Shown one piece after another: positions 12,834 through 23,350 of a stretch of DNA of 64,000 nucleotides. This DNA comes from Combretum micranthum. Taxonomy: Eukaryota; Streptophyta; Magnoliopsida; Myrtales; Combretaceae. Positions within the stretch are counted from its first letter, which is position 1, and each line of letters opens with the position of its first letter. The notes below the pieces were generated by a model. That model was given only the letters and a program-made list of their open reading frames with translations, did not search any database and was not told the DNA's origin. The stretch spans positions 620,001 through 684,000 of the forward strand of contig JAMXBD010000639.1 of the NCBI GenBank assembly GCA_024138025.1. Direction: 5' to 3'. The position numbers and the translations under genes are program-made.

Positions 12834-13073
12834 TTAATGTGTTGAGGAGGATAATAGACTAGACAATGATAAAGAAAACTTGGAAACAATATTTTTCATA
12901 GTAGTAAATGATGGATGACTTAGTCTAGAGTGATAATTGGACGAAGTGGTCTTGATATTGGAAAAAGCTAGCAACAGTGAAGAGGCAACTACAGGGGATG
13001 TATTTGGCCACTCATATATGCCATCCTTAGGTTCACCCATCAAAAGGATTACCCCCGTGTTTAGATACTTCAC
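12834..13073 (-). pseudogene. copia-2 GAG-pre-integrase remnant
   Basis: The minus strand includes H-S-R-L-S-H-P-S-F, matching the (W)HxRLGHP(S/N) zinc-binding start of the copia integrase region. Little integrase core follows before the RT linker, which implies a deletion. Confidence 0.75.
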
Positions 13074-13230
13074 TTGAAAGATAGAGGGTGAGAATTCAAC
13101 AGAAACATTGTTATTATCAAAATTGATAAATCGAAATTAAATTCTTTTTCATGAAAGGGACACAAAGATCATTGTCTAAATTAAAGGAGCGAGAGGAAGT
13201 AGGTATGGTGATAGAATTGGTATGGGTGAT

Positions 13231-16200
13231 TGTAAACCCCTAAATTTTTTGGTACTCTTCGAAAATAATCTTAAAGTTAAATATCAAAATTGAAACCCTA
13301 AAAACCAACCAAAGTTAAAACCAAATTCTAAATAAGATCAAATATGAAAATTCTTAACCTTAAGAAGGAGATGACCTTCAAAAACAAAATAGAAAAATCT
13401 AATAATCGTTCGATTTAGAATCCGTATGTGAAACAATTCCTTTATCTAATCCTTAAAACGTAAATCCATATGATATATCCAAATAACACTCAATGACAAA
13501 ATGCTAAAACCTTAAACCTTTCGGTGAATTTTAGAATAAAAAAATTTCAATTACCACTAAAGTTAAACAGAGTCAACCCATAACACTAGACTCGAATAAA
13601 TAATCCTGAGAATTGTTAAATACTAAATAAATCAGAAAAATAAAGTAAAAACTTGTATTTTGAACCAAAAATATAAGGCAGTCATAAATCTCAAAATTTA
13701 TAATCTTACGAGTAACTCTTAAAGCTGGAATAAAAAATCAGATCCCTAAAAGTCAACTAGACCAATAGCAAGCCCTAGTGAAACTAGATCCAACAATGCC
13801 ATGCTCCTAAACCTAGAGTGGTAAAATTGAGATACTCGTAGATTATAGTTCATAATAATATAGGGAGACCTAAAAAGATCATATTCGTCAAGAATTTGAT
13901 CATTCCAAACCCAAACAAGATCAGTTCTTGAAAGATGTGTCTCAGGGCTTGGGATAGTAAAAATATTTCGATAATACCATCAAACTCGTAATAATATGAG
14001 GATTCCAAAAATATTCAATTTTGGAATTTTCATAATCTAAAAATATTTGATATGGCCTTTTTACGTGTACTTTCTTTACTACTGGTAATTTCTTTACTAT
14101 TGGTAATTTAATTGTCTAGTCTACTATTTATTGTACAATTTCTACTATTCATTACTATTCACGTATCTCTACTTTTTCTTACTACCTATTCTTATTACCT
14201 ATACATCTATTTTTTATAATTTTCATTTCCAATGCTACTTTATATCACTCATATCTCACATCTTAATTATTTTTCATTACGAAAATACAAAAAAAAAAAA
14301 AATTCTCTCCCCTCTTTATGCTAGGACTGACGCCCCTCTCTCTCTCTCTCCATCTATCTATTTTATTTTTATTTTATTTAATTACATCTAATTTTTCTCT
14401 ACAAATCTCTATAAATACCCCTTCTCCGTTCACTTCTTTCACATACTTCATTTCCTTACCAAAACTCTCCCAAAATTCCTCTCCAACAATTTCTTCCAAA
14501 CTCTTTTTTCTCTCCATAAAACTATCCCCACATATCCCTACAAGTCCCTCTCTTCTTCTTCAACCAACAATATCCTTTAGGTAAAGAAACTTCTATGAAT
14601 ATTTTCATGTCATGTAACTTAACATGACCATGGTGTATGTTTCTTAAACCTATGGTGTTATAGAAGCAATACTATGTTCATGTTTTGTTATTGTTCATGT
14701 AAAAATTTCTTTATGTTGTCATGTTATTATATTGCTATATTATTATCATTGCTACAATCTAACTTCTTATATATATATATATATATATTATGTATATCTA
14801 TATCTATATTTTTTAGAGCCTAAATGCTCACTAACTTAACATTTTATTATTGCTCTTATTATGATGCTTTTTCTTTTCTTTTCTTGTTGGAACTAGTCTA
14901 TTCTTAGTTCCGGGAAGCCTTAATGAAGTTAAGGCTCCCAATATTTGGCCTTACTATTATGCTTATTTGCTTCTTATATTTCTTTCCATCTTATTATATG
15001 TTATTCTTATATTTCTCATGACTATATTATCATATTCATGCATGACCGAGTTCTTGTTGTCTTAACATAAATAAAAAGGATTCTTTCTTTAATAAAGAAG
15101 ATAAGGGTAAACTCTTTCTAAAATAATTGTTTTCTCTTAGCAAAGGTTTTTCTATCAAAGAGGCTTAGAATTCGTTTTTGATAAATTCTTTTAAAAAACT
15201 TAGACAAGATCATCATGAATTTTTAAAGTATTAGTATTGAAGATTTGCTCAAGGATTTAACTAAGTAGATAAACACTCTCTTTTCAAAATAGTAATTTGA
15301 AATTTATTAAAACCTTAATGTTGATAATTATTTGTATATAAATTTTTCTTAAAAATTTATTTTTAAGATTAACATCAACGCTTTAACAAACATTAAGAAC
15401 CAAACAACTTTTCTAAGTCAAGTTTAAAATCAACTCGCTAGTTAAAAATCCACTTCGGAATAAATCGGTAAAAAAATTAATAAACTAAGTTTTATGAAGT
15501 AAAAATCCATTTTCTTTTATGATATTAAGGAAATACAAATAATATGATTTTTCCAACACAAGTCCATGTATTGAAAAATTATGGATTTAGAAAAGAGTTA
15601 TTATGAGAATAAGAATTTAAAACAAGCTATTCCTTTAATTTTCCTTATAAGCTAAAACTTAAAACATTTTTATAATACTTCGGACGATTTGTCCTCACAA
15701 CCACATAAAAGTTCTTGTTTTAGAAAATAACTAGTTAAAAGAAGGTTAGCATGAAAATAAAATATTCATGAATTTAAAATAAATATGGAAATATGAATTT
15801 CTTTAATTGAGTTTCACATTTATAAATCTAAGAATTAGAATTTTGTTGAAAGAATCAAACTTAAGAAATTCTTTAAATAGAATTATGCTTGGGTTTTTGT
15901 CACAAAACCATGTTATATAAAATAAATTGTTAAGTAAGAATTTGTGAACAAATATAAGACCTTTACAAATTTTGAAATGCATATATTAAATTATGATTTT
16001 TCTTGTTAATTGAATCACATATTTACGAAATAGCAATGTAAATCACAAGTCAAAGAATGATGCTTCACTAAACTCTATCTTTCATAAAAATTATTTATAA
16101 ACTTTATTTCTAAGACAACATCACTAGAATTGTGCATATAATATGAGTCTATGTATATATTAAAAGTATTTTTCAACTATATCAATATTTATGTGATTGC

Positions 16201-17713
16201 TATAGATTTTGGAAGAAATAGAATTGAGAAAAATTTAGAATTGAGGCCGGAATTCTCGTGCTAAATCTGTGCCGACCCATTTTCCAACCCAAATGACTTT
16301 AAATGTTAAAAATAACCTCAAAAATAGATAGATATCTTGGTATGGATAGAAAACGACATCTTGTAAACGAAATTTCGAGTTAAAATGAGTAAATTATGGC
16401 CATTTTAATTTAAAATTTTACATAATCCGAATTTTGATGACAATAAAAAGATAGAATTAGAAAGTTTGAGTAGAACTTCTATGAAATACCTATTCCGAAT
16501 ATTTTTTTTATTAGGTGACAAGGAATATGAGACTCCTCTTCCTGAGGATTACTACGACTAAGAATATTGCAATATGGACGAGTGAGTTTTCTCTCCTAAT
16601 TTCACTACCTTGCTTGTGCTCATAGATAGTTGCACTAGATATATACGTACAAGATAAAATGAACATGCATGAAGTATGGGTTTATATGTATATGCTCTTA
16701 TGTATGTATGATAATGAATGCTAAGTATATTGGTACCTACAAATGATTATTTAAGTACATTGTTAATATTACATGTTACTTATGAGTATATGATGATTGT
16801 TTGGTTGCCCTTAAGTATTCCTTAATTATACTCAGCTTCGATATAAATCAAATGGACATGCATTGCATCCATTGAGTCACATGTCAAAAGCTGCTACTCC
16901 TACGCAAAGAATCGAAAGGTCCGAGGCCAAGATAACACGTGTCCATGCTCATTCTTAGGAAACTAAGGCGTACTAGGGATACATTCTAAAGATGAGCCAC
17001 ATCGATCGATTGATCGTTAAAGGTAGGGTACGCTCGGGGACTAACAACAGAAGATTGTGAAAACCTTCAATTATCATTCTCTAACCCTCGATACAGATGG
17101 GTAAATCCATTTTATATATGGTTTCCATATAACCATATATATTTGTGTAATCATGTGAATGTTGCATAGCATGCATAGTATATGCTTGAAATTTAATAAA
17201 CTTGTTTGAAATTACGGTGTGAATAAAATGAAATATCTCACTAAGCTCGTTGTAAGCTTACACCTGTATAGACTTTTGTTGAAATAGGTATCTTTGCGGT
17301 TACGTTCAAGGATCAGAATATTAAGAAAATCGATGGCAAATTTTTGAGCCCTTGCGGAAGGAGTGGAAACATAGGATAGATTTACTTTCATGAAATTTCT
17401 TTCTGAGTTATATATGATATGTTAATGTTTTGGAGATTACTAGAAAGTGTATTTGTGTAATCTCGAAGACATTAGCAGGGGTATGCCCCTAAGAATTGTA
17501 ATTGACCTTATTTATGTTAATATTAAGTATTCCTTTTGCCTTGTTATTCAATTATTATCAAAGCAAATTGCATTACTCCGATGCATTCCCTTTGATGTAT
17601 TGTATGCCTTGTACATGATATGAAAGCCTTTACGTGACTAAGAATATCATTCCCAGGCTTTAATATTATGTACGATGGACTGTTACGTTTAGGGTGTCTA
17701 TCGGGGCATGACA
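13231..17713 (+). mobile_element. Very long solo-LTR-like element (probable Ty3/gypsy), nested in copia-2
   Basis: Begins TGTAAACCCC and ends GGGGCATGACA, so it has TG..CA ends with short inverted similarity. It is flanked by gtgat (13226-13230) and gtaat (17714-17718), a 5-bp duplication with one mismatch. It interrupts copia-2 between protease and integrase. I found no internal LTR pair, primer site or coding domain over 4483 bp, so it looks like one LTR. A TATAAATA box (14410-14417) with a following CT-rich leader fits an LTR promoter on the + strand. The TGTRA..CCCC / GGGGCRTGACA ends resemble plant gypsy LTRs, and Tat/Ogre-type LTRs reach this size; assignment to that lineage is inference. 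Confidence 0.75.
14410..14417 (+). promoter_or_regulatory. Putative TATA box of the long LTR
   Basis: TATAAATA followed by CCCC and a long CT-rich, AUG-free leader, in the setting of a plant LTR U3/R border. A consensus-like 5' splice site (AG|GTAAAG) follows at 14579-14586. Position and orientation agree with a + strand LTR. Confidence 0.5.
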
Positions 17714-18000
17714 GTAATGTAAAGGGCTAATCCATCACCGATCATGACATCATCGGATCCTTGATATGGACTATAAAGAGAGAGATTGCTCAAGTTAGAC
17801 ATAACATGGTGAGATGCTCCACCATCTAGCAGCCAAGAAGGAGTAGTGTTGTGGCGGAGAGCCGCATGATTGGCTCGTGGTTGGTTGGGTATGGAGGTGC
17901 TATATCCATGAGAGCCTTGAGGACAAGGTGTTGGGGATTGTTGATTAGTGACAAGTCGAAAAAATTGAGCACCATTTGGCAATGTGTCCTTGAATCCCAC
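17698..18000 (-). pseudogene. copia-2 gag 3' part and protease remnant
   Basis: The minus strand reads T-P-S-W-L-L-D-G-G-A-S-H-H-V, the aspartic protease site of copia polyproteins, where the usual D-(S/T)-G-A has become D-G-G-A. The frame continues about 50 residues and then crosses into the nested element at 17713. Confidence 0.85.
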
Positions 18001-18134
18001 ATGCTTGACAACGACCTAAATAAGGTTTGGATTGGCATTAAGTATGAAGAGAAGGCACAATGATAGGACCTGGTTGTTGTGAATTGGTGGTTGGAAAGCC
18101 CAATTTAGATTATTCTAGAAGGCTATGGGAGTTG

Positions 18135-18500
18135 CTATTGTTGGTAGTGATAGAGTAGATGATTAAGCGATTTGAAGGGATGCTTTTTTGTTGAGAAGTT
18201 TCTCATGGAGCTTAGCAAAAGAATTTGAAGTGTCATGAGATTAATTGCATCAATGATTGGTTTGTAGTCATCATTGAGTCCTTCAAAAACCTGATCAATA
18301 AGATCCTCATCTTCAATTGGCTTCCTACAAAGAGCAAGTTCATCAACACAGGTCATTATCGCACGCATATATTTACTAATTGATTTTGAGCCTTTGTTAG
18401 ACCACTTTAGTTGTTTCTTCCATTGTTTAATATGACCATGAGATGATTTAGCATAGGTGTTAGCTAAGGTTTGCAATGCATCAAGGGAAGTGTGGTACAA
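18135..18500 (-). pseudogene. copia-2 gag (UBN2-type) remnant
   Basis: A 121-codon minus-strand frame carries K-S-I-S-K-Y-M-R-A-I and D-L-I-D-Q-V-F-E-G-L-N-D-D-Y, hallmark segments of the plant copia gag capsid region. Upstream and downstream gag parts are in other frames. Confidence 0.87.
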
Positions 18501-18906
18501 GTAAGAAGTGTTTGTAGTGAAATAGAGATAAGATCGAGTAAAGCGTTAAAGATAAGACGATCTTTGTGCCTCTAGGTTGTGTATGCTAGATTTGGAGATG
18601 TAACATCATTGATGGTGACCAAGGGTGGTGGTCGAATATAAGTGCCATCAATGAAGTGATGAAGATCATAACCTTCAAGAAGAGATTAGATGTGAAGGCT
18701 CGATGTGAGATAATTGGTGGATGACAATTTGGTGATATTAGAGAGATTGATTGTAAAGAAGGGATGTTATGGATCTTCGAGGCTTTAGCTGAAGATATAA
18801 TAATTCTTGGAAGAGTAGGTAGTGTCGGAAGCTACCGAGGGGACTAGTGATGTAGTTTTATGGTTTGTCTAAAAATATGCCCAAGAAGATTATCACTTTG
18901 ATATCA

Positions 18907-19109
18907 TGTTGAAATAAAGAGAGAAACATTGAGAAACAATTGCTTGTCTATTTCATTGACTAAGAATGAATATATATACACAAATTGAGCATTACCAAGA
19001 GTTACAAAAATAGAAAACTATTGACTCTATTTATTAATTACAATTAATTACAAGGTTATTATAATTGACTCTAATATATAGAAAGTCTATTATAATTAAT
19101 TCTCTAGTA
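18907..19109 (-). repeat. 5' LTR of copia-2 with adjoining primer site
   Basis: 203 bp, partner of 10365-10608 with one shorter region. Reading the minus strand beyond its left edge gives TGATATCAAAGTG (complement 18894-18906), a decayed initiator-Met-tRNA primer site. TSD GAATT at 19110-19114. Confidence 0.88.
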
Positions 19110-19114
19110 GAATT

Positions 19115-20652
19115 CCTCATTATACTTACATCATGTATTTGAAACTATATTAAGCATGTAGAATTTACTCTCTTATTTGGTGTATACTATATATATATAT
19201 GTGTGTGTGTGTGTGTGGAAAAAGCCCAAATTTAAATAAGATATGAAAAAGTATAATGTCAAGAGGATGTAAATATTAAGTCATCAAAATAGAGGAAAAC
19301 ACAAGATTATAAGGCTTTACTATAGCCCACATTGTTAAAACACATAAATGAGCAAAACAGTAGTTCTACTCACATTTAAAGAGCTGAAAAAGAGGATGCA
19401 TAATCCCTTTTAATTTTAACCCAAACTATTTTTTTTAAATGTCATATTGCAGAATCATGAAGACCAAAGTGTCCCCCATCATGTTGGAAAATTTCATGTG
19501 GAAAAAAAAAAGGAAAAAGGAAAAAGAAAAAGGAGAGAAAGAACATATAAAGGTACATGTTAAACATTTATATTAAAGAATTTTGGAAAGTTTGTATAAA
19601 ATTTAGTAAGGAATTCATAACTCTATTTAGGATGTAATTGAGTGTGTACTTATAACAAAACTATCAATCATTTGTTATTGATAATCATACAACTTTGCAA
19701 AGAATATGGGAGATTAATTGTTTATTGTTGAAAATGTTGAGGGAGAGAAAATTTGAAGAAAGAAAAGTATAAAATTTGGTAAAAAATTCTGATTAAAATC
19801 AAAAGTATATTCCATAACTTTTAACTATTTTCATGAGTTATGACTTACAAGGGTTATGATCATTGAAAACTATTATTTTTATGATTATACATATTTTTAA
19901 TATAATTATAAGTTGATTTCAATCACTCATAATAAAAGGTTACAAATCAAGTTAATTAAAAGATATAACAGTTCAAGTAATATGCATATTCACTTCCCAT
20001 TACAACTAAGATAACTATAAGGCACAATGGTTCAAATAATGGACATAATTATCAATTAAGACGAAATAATATATATTTTCAAATAACTTAAATTTTCTCT
20101 CTAATATTAGCTGTAAGTCATTTTAAAATTTTACACTTTAATTAATTTCAAATAATCCTAATTTGTTGATTATATCATTTTATTTAATTTATATAATTAT
20201 GAATTGATTTCACACTCCACCACTAAATTATTAATCATTTCAATATGTTCCCACATGTAAAAATGCATAAAGGATAGAATCCACATATTTGAACCTCTTC
20301 TTATTGCAAGCTTTTCAAAATTGCATAAGGGAATTAGGCAGTTTTTGGCTTGGACCTTTATGCTTGTGTTGCAATTGGAAAACTTACAAATGTTTTTACC
20401 ATTTTAGCAAACTAAGTTATTAATTCATAATTAATTATTACTAGTTGTTAACTTTTAAACCTTTATATTAGTGGTCAAACAAATAGAAGTACGACTCTAG
20501 TTACATTTTAGCTAGTTGGTTTTAGACCTTTTTTTGGCAGATGTCTCTATTACTTGATACTTTGATGATACTTTTGTTGGTGGACCTGCTAAATGACATT
20601 TAGTCTTAATATAACTTATTGTCATAATCTCATCTTACATTAATTTTCTAAT
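19115..20652. other. AT-rich intergenic DNA
   Basis: No gene or coding domain was seen. Contains an AT/GT compound microsatellite at about 19187-19216. Confidence 0.6.
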
Positions 20653-21027
20653 GGGTAAATTATATAAAAAGATATCAATATTTAAGAATAAGTTCAATTA
20701 AAGTATTAATATTTGAAGTAATAAAAAAGTGGAATAAACGTTTATGGATAAATTCATTTAAGATATTAATATTTTAAGTGTTTAAAAAGAGAAATCGATA
20801 TTTTACAAAGTGAGTCAAATAAGTTATTCATAGTTAACCATTGAGAAAAATTAAGGAAACTTAATTGAATACTAATACAAATGTTAATATGTTAAATCAA
20901 TTTTGTGAAGTATTGATACTTCACTTGATCATATTGTAAAACATTTTCTCAATTTAATCACTTGAAACATTGATACATCAAATGAACATACTCTTTAATG
21001 CCGATATCTTATGGTGTAATTTAGCCA
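20653..21027. mobile_element. Foldback MITE, family GGGTAAATTAYA, copy 1
   Basis: The first ~70 bp (GGGTAAATTATAT...) are the imperfect inverse of the last ~70 bp (...GGTGTAATTTAGCC). Both arms share a repeated TTCATTTRA-GGTATYAAYATTT phrase. The same organisation recurs at 21173-21523, 48206-48502 and 58353-58667. No coding capacity. Confidence 0.8.
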
Positions 21028-23350
21028 CTAACATACTCATATCTTATTCCAACGTGTTTGGACTTTGTATTATATATTTTATTATAGGCACCTCACAAGG
21101 TCAATTGATTATCACAAAAGATTAAAATGGTTGACATTGGTTAAGGTCATAACTCTCTTTCTAAACAATAGGGGGTAAATCACATAAAAAAGTATTAACA
21201 TTTGATGGTAAGTTATTTGAAGTAACAACATTTCGATTGGTTAAAAAGAGGAATTAATTTTTAAGAATAAACTCATTTAAGGTATCAACATTTCAAGTGG
21301 TTAAGAAGCGATATCAATGTTTTACAAAGTGAGTTAAATAAGGTATTAATAATTGACTACTAACAAAAAGTAAGGAAACTTAATTGAAAACTAATTGAAA
21401 TGTTGATATCTCAAATGAACTTTTATAAACTTTGATAATTAGTTCCTCTTTTTAACCACTTAAAACGTTAATGCCTTAAATGAACTTACTCTCAGATGTT
21501 GAGATCTTCTTGTATAATTACCCAATTTCTAAGCCATTTGCTTCTTCTTCTTCTTCTTCTTTTTTTAATTATAAACTCTACCTCCATCATCAATGTATGA
21601 TGCATATAAGTTTGTTTCTATACCCTCATTAAAAGTGAATATTCATCCTATTGTAGAAATGTGATCACCTATGTTCAAGTATAATAGGAAATTATCATAA
21701 TGCAAACCAAGATTCTTAGTCTTCTTCAAATATCCAAAAACCCTTTTTATTGATTTCCATTGTTTTGTTTGATGTTTACAAGTATATCTAGACAACACAT
21801 ACCAAAAAAAAAAAAAAATGTCATATTGGTCTAGTGCAATGAGATGCATACATCAAACTTTTAATTGGTCTAGTATATTTTAATTGTCTTATTGCATAAT
21901 CATTATTCTTAACTAACTTCACGTGTGGATCATATGGAGTATTACATTCCTAATGTCCTACATGTTTAAAATTATTCATAATCATTTTCATATAGTGAGA
22001 TTGACTTAAAATTATTTCTTCATTATGTTTAAGCATTTTAATATCTGATACCAAATCTACCTCAATAAAATCCTTAATCTTGATTTTAAAAATTCTTGGT
22101 TTCTTTTATGTTCCTTTGATTTGTTCGAAATATAAGAAGATCATTTGCATATATACAAACAATCACTCCATAGTTACTTGTAAGTTTAGGATATTTGCAC
22201 TTGTTAGCATTATTATGTTTGAAACAATTTGTTAAAATCACATTATTAAATTTCTTATACCATTTCTTAGAGTTTGTTTTAAACCGTACAACGATTTTAC
22301 TAGTTAACAAACTTTCTTCTCATTACCAAGTAGAATAAATCATTTAGGATTGTTTCGTATAGGCCTTGTCATCAAGGTTTCCCTTTAGAAATGTTCTCTT
22401 AATGCCCATTTGATGCACACGAAGCTTATATATGGATACCAAAGGTTATGAGAACTCCAATTGAGGTGACTCTTGCAATAAGAGTATAGGTGTCAAAGTA
22501 ATTGATACTCTCATGTTGTTTATGCTCCTTTGTAACTAATCTAGCCTTGAAAGTTAATCCACCTATATTACATCTAAAAAAAAAAAAAAAACTAACTTAC
22601 ATCCATTTGCTTCTGATGATGTGATTTTATCAAAAAGGAATTCATGTCTCATTTGATAATACAAATACCAAAAGTTATGACAATGCTAATTAATGTGACT
22701 CTTACAATAAAAGCATAGGTGTTAAAGTAATTAATACTTTCACATTGTTTATACCCCTTTGTAACTTACCTTGCCTTGAAAGTTTGTCATCACTAAATAT
22801 GATAAAGTTAAGCTTTCCTCTCCTAGTTAGAACACCATTTTATTTATATATGTCAATATACACTAAATCAACAACTTAGTTTTTTTCTATTTATTTTAGG
22901 AAATGGTTGCTTTACAATTTAGATTAAGACATATATGATATTTATCTTCTATTTTAGATCCACTTGTAGGAATATAATTATAATTTTGCATATACAATAT
23001 AGAATTATAATGTATATGTCCAAATCAAACATGCAAATAATGCAATAATCAACAATATAAATGGAACTTGAATTTTGTTACTATCACTGTTTAAGTTAAA
23101 CATGTCATCACAACAATATCCTTTCCCAACATACAAGTCACCTTTGACAATAACAAACTTATTAGTCTAACATAATCTTAAAATCTCTCTTCCATGGTAA
23201 CTAGCAGACGCTAAACTATTCTTTAAATTAGGAACAAACAAAACATTATTTAGACGTCAATTTTAAGGTGAAATGAGGATCTATTGAACCAATTCCTTAA
23301 ACTTTTGTTGAATTTCCATTGTCCATCATGACTTCCTTGTTTCCAGCATC
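21028..23350 (-). mobile_element. Copia fragment D (GAG-pre-integrase, RT, RNase H remnants)
   Basis: The minus strand has a GAG-pre-integrase region near 23.2-22.9 kb (segments L-N-N-V-L-F-V-P-N-L-K-N-S-L and V-G-K-G-Y-C-C-D), RT around 22310-22086 with Y-A-N-D replacing Y-V-D-D (22151-22140), and RNase H from about 21850 down to 21030 with the MITE inside. Integrase core is largely absent. The segment 22420-22555 is repeated at about 22655-22790 (RT), a local tandem duplication. No LTRs were found. It is close in sequence to fragment E at 32.2-34.9 kb. Confidence 0.85.
21173..21523. mobile_element. Foldback MITE, copy 2, inside a copia fragment
   Basis: GGGTAAATCACAT at the left, GTATAATTACCC at the right, with long inverted arms. 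It sits in the RNase H part of copia fragment D: the corresponding region of the related fragment near 32400 runs on without an insert. It is therefore younger than the copia sequence it interrupts. Confidence 0.85.

Larger units (their letters stand above)
10365..19109 (-). mobile_element. Ty1/copia retrotransposon (copia-2), split by a nested insertion
   Basis: LTRs at 10365-10608 and 18907-19109 share a TGTTG(A/C)AATAAAGAGAG start and a TA end. They are flanked by an identical 5-bp target duplication GAATT (10360-10364 and 19110-19114), so this is one insertion. On the minus strand, gag (18.5-18.1 kb) and the protease motif (about 17.9 kb) are separated from GAG-pre-integrase, RT and RNase H (13.1-10.8 kb) by the 4.48-kb element at 13231-17713. 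Removing that leaves about 4.26 kb, close to a copia element but with little integrase. Stops and a mutated RT site show it is dead. Confidence 0.92.

Noticed and set aside
14131..14584. Two overlapping 86-88 codon frames around 14.3 kb
   Set aside because: They are Ser/Leu/Phe-rich translations of the CT-rich leader of the long LTR.
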